NCBI GenBank assembly: GCA_965229095.1
Contig: OZ245855.1
Span: forward strand, 1,984,001 to 2,048,000
Source: Taibaiella sp965229095
GTDB taxonomy: Bacteria > Bacteroidota > Bacteroidia > Chitinophagales > Chitinophagaceae
DNA length: 64,000 bases
Direction of reading: 5' to 3'
The notes below the pieces were generated by a model, which was not told the DNA's origin, searched no databases, and saw only the letters and a program-made list of their open reading frames with translations. The translations under genes were made by a program, and so were the position numbers. The first letter of the stretch is position 1. Each line of letters starts with the position of its first letter. This document shows positions 59,717 to 64,000 of the stretch, piece after piece.

Positions 59717-62700
59717 ATGACTGCATGGCGAATATTATACCTTTTTACCTTTCTTATGGGAAGCCTGTTGTGCTATGTCCCCCAAGTGGCCGCACAACTC
59801 CCGGGCATGCGGAAATACACGCAGCTCGACGGTTTTTCCGCTACCAATAGCTATGAATTTGCCCAGGACGAAAGAGGCCTTTTATGGATCGGCACCGACA
59901 ATGGCGGCATGACCTTCGATGGTAAAAAGTTTAAAACGCTGCTGGACAAACGCAGCTTTGGTGATGTAGAGATACTGAGGATCCAGCCCCTGGGCAATGA
60001 TCGCTGCTTATTCCTCCCCCTTTCTCAAAGGGTTTATTTAATGGATAAAGGGACATTGGTTACTGCTGCCCAAGAACCCATACTCAGGGATATCATTAAC
60101 CCCACACATAATGTTGTACAACAAGATCCTGTTACCAGGACCGTATGGTTAACCAATAGCCATCGACTGACAACGTTATATTGCTTCGAGGCCGGAAAAA
60201 TAAAATCATACCACATTAATAATAAGTATTTCTTCATTCATACCATCCTCAATGATCACTTTATAGGCAACCTTATTGATTCCGTAACAGATGTATCAAC
60301 ACCTTGTGTTTATAATTGGCATACCCAAACTTACTACCGGCTGTACAAGGAAACAGGAAAAAAACTATTCAGCAAGGAACATACTGTAACTGCAGAAGCT
60401 ACGCGGGACAACAACTATCTGCTTACCACAGTTCCTTCTTGGAAACAGATTAATATCTACAAGTACAAAAACAATGACAGCATAGTAAGACAGTCGGGTA
60501 GCCTGGAACTGTCGACCAAGTTCGTTATCGGGGAACTACCGACCAAGCCCTCAACTCCACCTTTGGTGAGTATAGATCACAACCTGGATATCTGGATCAA
60601 ATACATAGCCGGAGGCATATCCTATTATGGCAACCTGGAAAAACCCTATACCGGTCAGGAGGTTTTCCATTTTACAGAGCCCAATATGATCAATACTCTT
60701 TTCGTAGATCGGAACAGCAACTTATGGCTCTCCTCCCAGAACAATGCCTTATACTTTATCTCTAAAAAACACTTCAGGAATGCGCTCCTGACCAGAAATT
60801 TCCCTTTAAAAAAGGAAATCCCCAAAAGCATATCCGGCGACGGACAGGGAAGGCTATGCATTGGCTATAACAATGATACCCGTTTAGCCTGTATACAGGG
60901 CCAAAAGCACCGGATCATCAAGTTGGGTGACAGATTCAGGCAAGGTATCCGCGGCCTTAAACCCATAGGTCATAACCGGTTCCTTGCTTTTGACGACGTG
61001 CTGGCGCTCTATGATGCGAAGGCCAATACGATGACGCTTATTAAGGATGCTCCCTGTAAGGATGTTTGTTTGTATGGAACACAAGACCTGCTTATTGCCA
61101 ACAATGGCGAAGTCTTCCATATTGCCTCTTATTTAAACAAGCCGGTAACTCAGCGCGTCTTCAATGCAAGGGCCACAGCAGTGGATGTATTGCCCGGGGG
61201 AACTATACTGATCGGTACCGCAAGGGGACTGTTTACCAAACAAAGCCTGAAAAGTGACGCCATGACCGTAAAAGACAGCGCCTTGCAGGAATGCAATATT
61301 ACCGAGATCATGCCCGTACCCGGCGGCCATGCCCTTATCGGCACCAATGCAAAGGGAATGTTTCTCTATTACAGCGATGGCCGGGTAAAGCCCATTACCG
61401 AAAGCAAGCTCACCAATATCCGTTCTCTCTACCAGCAGAACGACAGCACTTATTGGGCCGCTACCAATGAAGGAGCCTATGCCTATACGTTTAACCGCGA
61501 CTGGGTGGTAAAGGAGATCAGGAATTATACCTTCTACGACGGGCTGCCTTCCAACAATGCTACCAGTGTTTATGTGTACAAGGATACCGCTTATGTAGCC
61601 ACCTCCGAAGGTATCGGTATCCTGCCTCTGCAGGACAGCACATTGCTGCAAATGGCACCGCCCGATCTTTATCTCAATACGCTGCAAACCGATAAAGCGG
61701 TATTCCGGGACCCGGACTCCGTGCTTACCTTGCCGCCCGATCAAAACAACCTCCTGCTCTCCCTTAGCGCCATCTCTTACGAAAGCCTGGGTAATATAGA
61801 ATATCATTACCGCCTCTATCCCCTGCAAACAAAATGGGTAACGGCTACCGATCCCGATATCCGTTTTGCCGAATTGCCGCCAGGGGATTATACTTTCCAG
61901 GCTTATGCCCTTAATGCCAAAGGAACAAGAAGCCTCAGGACTATTGCCCTCGATATTCATATTAAACCCTATTTCTGGCAAACCCTCTATTTCAAAATTC
62001 CCCTATTTACGCTTGTAATTCTTTTGATGTATCTATCGCTGCGCTGGTGGCTCCTGCGTCGTGATAAGAGAAAGTATGTAAAGGTCCAGGAAAAAAAACG
62101 TCTCGCCGAGCTGGAGCTCGAAGCCATCAAAGCACAGATCAATCCCCATTTTATTTACAATTGCCTCAATTCTATCCAATACCTCAATTATAAAACGGAA
62201 CATGCACAGGCACAACAATATCTTGACCTCTTCGCCCGTTTGATCCGCATGACCATGCAATATTCACAGCAAACGTTCATCACCTTGCAGGAAGAAGTCG
62301 ACTACTTGTCCCTCTACCTGCAACTGGAACAGTTGCGGTTCAAGGATAAGCTGCGTTACGACATCAGGATCGAAGAAGGGACTGCCACCGGGACTTTGCT
62401 GCCGGCTATGCTCATACAGCCTTATGTGGAAAATGCCTTAAAGCATGGTATCGCAGGGAACAAAAAGGGGCAGGTGCTCATACAGTTTCGCCAACAGGAA
62501 AACAACCTGCAGGTGATCGTGCAGGACAATGGGCCGGGCTTCTTTCATACCGGGAGGCCGGGAGCTCTGGGCCTCCGCCTTTCCGGGACCAGGGCCTTAT
62601 CCTACAACGAATTGTTTAACCTCAATATCCGCATCCATTGTTACAACAGGCAAGATAATGAACCCGGCCTCACCGGAGCCACAGTAAAAATAGACATGGA

Positions 62701-62731
62701 CCTCAAGGCTGCCATACAGAATTTACCATAA
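59717..62731 (+). CDS. beta-propeller sensor histidine kinase (Reg_prop/Y_Y_Y/LytS type)
   Basis: 1004 residues. The signal peptide or first helix is FLMGSLLCYVPQVAAQ. The periplasmic sensor is a seven-bladed-type Reg_prop propeller (about residues 30-670; blade phrases RGLLWIGTDNGGMTF, SNLWLSSQNNALYF, STYWAATNEGAYAY). A Y_Y_Y domain follows (about 680-750, NIEYHYRLYPLQTKWV and FAELPPGDYTFQAYA), then a single membrane helix (about 755-780). The cytoplasmic LytS-type kinase has QINPHFIYNCLNSIQYL with the phospho-accepting His (about 813), the ILVENALKHG-like PYVENALKHG and DNGPGF. It would normally pair with a LytTR regulator; none is adjacent. It is duplicated in tandem at 62818. Confidence 0.93.
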   Translation: MTAWRILYLFTFLMGSLLCYVPQVAAQLPGMRKYTQLDGFSATNSYEFAQDERGLLWIGTDNGGMTFDGKKFKTLLDKRSFGDVEILRIQPLGNDRCLFLPLSQRVYLMDKGTLVTAAQEPILRDIINPTHNVVQQDPVTRTVWLTNSHRLTTLYCFEAGKIKSYHINNKYFFIHTILNDHFIGNLIDSVTDVSTPCVYNWHTQTYYRLYKETGKKLFSKEHTVTAEATRDNNYLLTTVPSWKQINIYKYKNNDSIVRQSGSLELSTKFVIGELPTKPSTPPLVSIDHNLDIWIKYIAGGISYYGNLEKPYTGQEVFHFTEPNMINTLFVDRNSNLWLSSQNNALYFISKKHFRNALLTRNFPLKKEIPKSISGDGQGRLCIGYNNDTRLACIQGQKHRIIKLGDRFRQGIRGLKPIGHNRFLAFDDVLALYDAKANTMTLIKDAPCKDVCLYGTQDLLIANNGEVFHIASYLNKPVTQRVFNARATAVDVLPGGTILIGTARGLFTKQSLKSDAMTVKDSALQECNITEIMPVPGGHALIGTNAKGMFLYYSDGRVKPITESKLTNIRSLYQQNDSTYWAATNEGAYAYTFNRDWVVKEIRNYTFYDGLPSNNATSVYVYKDTAYVATSEGIGILPLQDSTLLQMAPPDLYLNTLQTDKAVFRDPDSVLTLPPDQNNLLLSLSAISYESLGNIEYHYRLYPLQTKWVTATDPDIRFAELPPGDYTFQAYALNAKGTRSLRTIALDIHIKPYFWQTLYFKIPLFTLVILLMYLSLRWWLLRRDKRKYVKVQEKKRLAELELEAIKAQINPHFIYNCLNSIQYLNYKTEHAQAQQYLDLFARLIRMTMQYSQQTFITLQEEVDYLSLYLQLEQLRFKDKLRYDIRIEEGTATGTLLPAMLIQPYVENALKHGIAGNKKGQVLIQFRQQENNLQVIVQDNGPGFFHTGRPGALGLRLSGTRALSYNELFNLNIRIHCYNRQDNEPGLTGATVKIDMDLKAAIQNLP

Positions 62732-62817
62732 GTACCTGTAGAACAGTATAATAATTCCCTAAAAAAGGTATCTTTAAGACCTTCAATGGTTTCTGGTTGC
62801 TTCGAATGGGTTTACTT

Positions 62818-64000
62818 ATGACTGCATGGCGAGTACTATACCTTCTTACCTTTCTTATGGAAAGCCTGTTGTGCTGTGTTCCCCAAGCAACCGCACAACT
62901 CCTGGGCATGCGGAAATACACGCAGCTCGACGGCTTTTCCGCTACCAATAGCTATGAATTTACCCAGGACGAAAGAGGTCTTTTATGGATAGGCACCGAT
63001 AATGGCGGCATGACCTTCGATGGTAAAAAGTTTAAAATGCTGCTGGACAAACGCAGCTTTGGCGATGTAGAGATACTGAGGGTACAGCCCCTGGGCAACG
63101 AGCGTTACTTATTCATGCCTCTTTCCCAAAGGATCTATTTAATGGACAAAGGAACACTAGTTACTGACACCGGGGAGCCATGGCTCAGGGATATCATTAA
63201 TCTCAGACGTAACGTTATCACACAGGATGTTCTTACTGGCGACATATGGTTGTCCAATGAGTTGCGGCTGACAACACTGTATTGCTTTAAAGAAGGAAAG
63301 ATTAAACGGGTTACGCTTAATCGTCCGACTTTCTGTATCGCGGCCATTATCAACGATCATTTTGTAGGTATGTATATCGATTCTTTAGCAAAAGGAGCAC
63401 CGGAGTCCAGGCTCTGCACTTATGACCTGAATACGAATACCTACCATTGGCTGTACGACGAGAACGGCAAAAGGCTTCCCGCAGAAGAAGGCATTCAATG
63501 CTCTGGTATAACAAAGGGGCACAATTACCTCGTTACCATGAATCCTCTTCGGAAGCTACTCAATATCTATAAATACGATACCAACGATAGTATCTTACAC
63601 TTGTTCAACCGCCTCGAATTATCGATCAACAACCTTATTGCACCTATAGTAACAGTAGACCATAACCTGGATATCTGGGCCAAATACCTGGGCGGGGGCG
63701 TCGCCTATTATGGCAACCTGGAAAAGCCTTATACCCAGCAGGAGGTTTTTCATTTTACGGAGCCCGGCATGATCAATTCGCTTTTCGTGGACCGCAACAA
63801 CAACTTATGGCTCTCGTCCAAGAACAATGCCTTATACTTTATCTCTAAAAAGCACTTCAGGAATGCCCTGCTGAGCCGGAATTTTCCTTTAAAAAAAGAA
63901 ATCCCCAAAAGCATATCCGGCGACGGACAGGGAAGGCTATGCATCAGCTATAACAATGATGGCCGTTTAGCCTGCATACAGGGCAACAAGCACCGAATCA
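62818..64000 (+). CDS. paralogous beta-propeller sensor kinase, partial at window edge
   Basis: Reading frame open from ATG 62818 to the last base (394 complete codons, no stop), the first part of a second Reg_prop sensor like the gene at 59717. The signal peptide (MTAWRVLYLLTFLMESLLCC) and the first ~105 residues are nearly identical to the upstream copy, as are residues from about 280 onward (YYGNLEKPYT, NALYFISKKHFRNALL, EIPKSISGDGQGRLC). Residues about 112-265 differ at half or more of positions, with small insertions. The upstream 50 bases are also copied. The kinase domain lies beyond the window. Confidence 0.9.
   Translation, partial: MTAWRVLYLLTFLMESLLCCVPQATAQLLGMRKYTQLDGFSATNSYEFTQDERGLLWIGTDNGGMTFDGKKFKMLLDKRSFGDVEILRVQPLGNERYLFMPLSQRIYLMDKGTLVTDTGEPWLRDIINLRRNVITQDVLTGDIWLSNELRLTTLYCFKEGKIKRVTLNRPTFCIAAIINDHFVGMYIDSLAKGAPESRLCTYDLNTNTYHWLYDENGKRLPAEEGIQCSGITKGHNYLVTMNPLRKLLNIYKYDTNDSILHLFNRLELSINNLIAPIVTVDHNLDIWAKYLGGGVAYYGNLEKPYTQQEVFHFTEPGMINSLFVDRNNNLWLSSKNNALYFISKKHFRNALLSRNFPLKKEIPKSISGDGQGRLCISYNNDGRLACIQGNKHRI

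Noticed and set aside
1..64000. tRNA genes, rRNA genes, CRISPR arrays, prophage or complete insertion sequences
   Set aside because: None seen on reading both strands; T-loop-like phrases are isolated and no regular repeat-spacer array occurs.

Overview
This is a stretch of a Bacteroidota chromosome, most likely from the order Chitinophagales (Chitinophagaceae-like). Three things point there. The secreted proteins end in type IX secretion (T9SS) sorting domains of both type A and type B (the 'gliding motility-associated' C-terminus). Promoters repeatedly show the Bacteroidota -7 element TAnnTTTG. Many genes belong to families typical of the phylum (DUF4199, DUF4920, DUF3109, LytTR regulators, LytS-type kinases fused to beta-propellers). 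Most of the window is core genome with short intergenic gaps. I see no rRNA, tRNA, CRISPR array, prophage or complete insertion sequence.

Layout. 1-600: two REP hairpins and a REP-associated (RAYT, Y1) transposase broken by one in-frame TGA. 633-6569: acyl-CoA thioesterase, meaB, rpoN (sigma-54), then a minus-strand cluster of polyprenol-type glycosyltransferase, DUF4199 protein and a dihydroorotase homologue that has lost its metal ligands. 6841-12952: a T9SS type B cargo protein, a 1170-residue outer-membrane barrel protein and a small porin-like barrel. 13325-18453: sucA, a REP-like repeat cluster, an HPP membrane protein, an unrecognised membrane protein and RNase P RNA. 18504-26230: kdsC, a DUF2520 protein, plsC, a second type B cargo protein, ribF and kup.

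26401-32870: a lipoprotein, then a minus-strand sulfur amino acid locus. A SAM-I riboswitch with an intrinsic terminator precedes a trans-sulfuration enzyme. Next come an unannotated 44-codon reading frame with five Cys in its last ten codons (a candidate cysteine-sensing leader peptide), an OsmC-like protein without cysteines, and two homoserine dehydrogenases separated by a 1-Cys peroxiredoxin. 33054-35952: a membrane glycosyltransferase flanked by direct repeats; the distal repeat is a decayed copy of the SAM riboswitch expression platform. 36081-47342: a secreted intradiol dioxygenase, lspA-kynU, a stand-alone atpG, a DUF4920 protein, an Mrp-type Fe-S carrier, a DUF3109 protein, purD, a lipoprotein and an aminotransferase. 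47521-56051: small membrane and helical proteins, an orphan 49-residue RiPP precursor with a GG leader and a Cys-Cys-Cys core, yifB/comM, a PaaE-like reductase, a LytTR regulator with a TPR histidine kinase, and ssb. 56189-64000: a T9SS type A lipase-like protein, a tail-fibre-like surface protein, and a tandem pair of beta-propeller/LytS sensor kinases; the second is cut by the window edge.

The most notable items are the sulfur amino acid locus (riboswitch, Cys-rich leader candidate and duplicated expression platform) and the orphan RiPP precursor. The sensor-kinase duplication is also striking: its propeller is strongly diverged in the middle but nearly identical on both sides.
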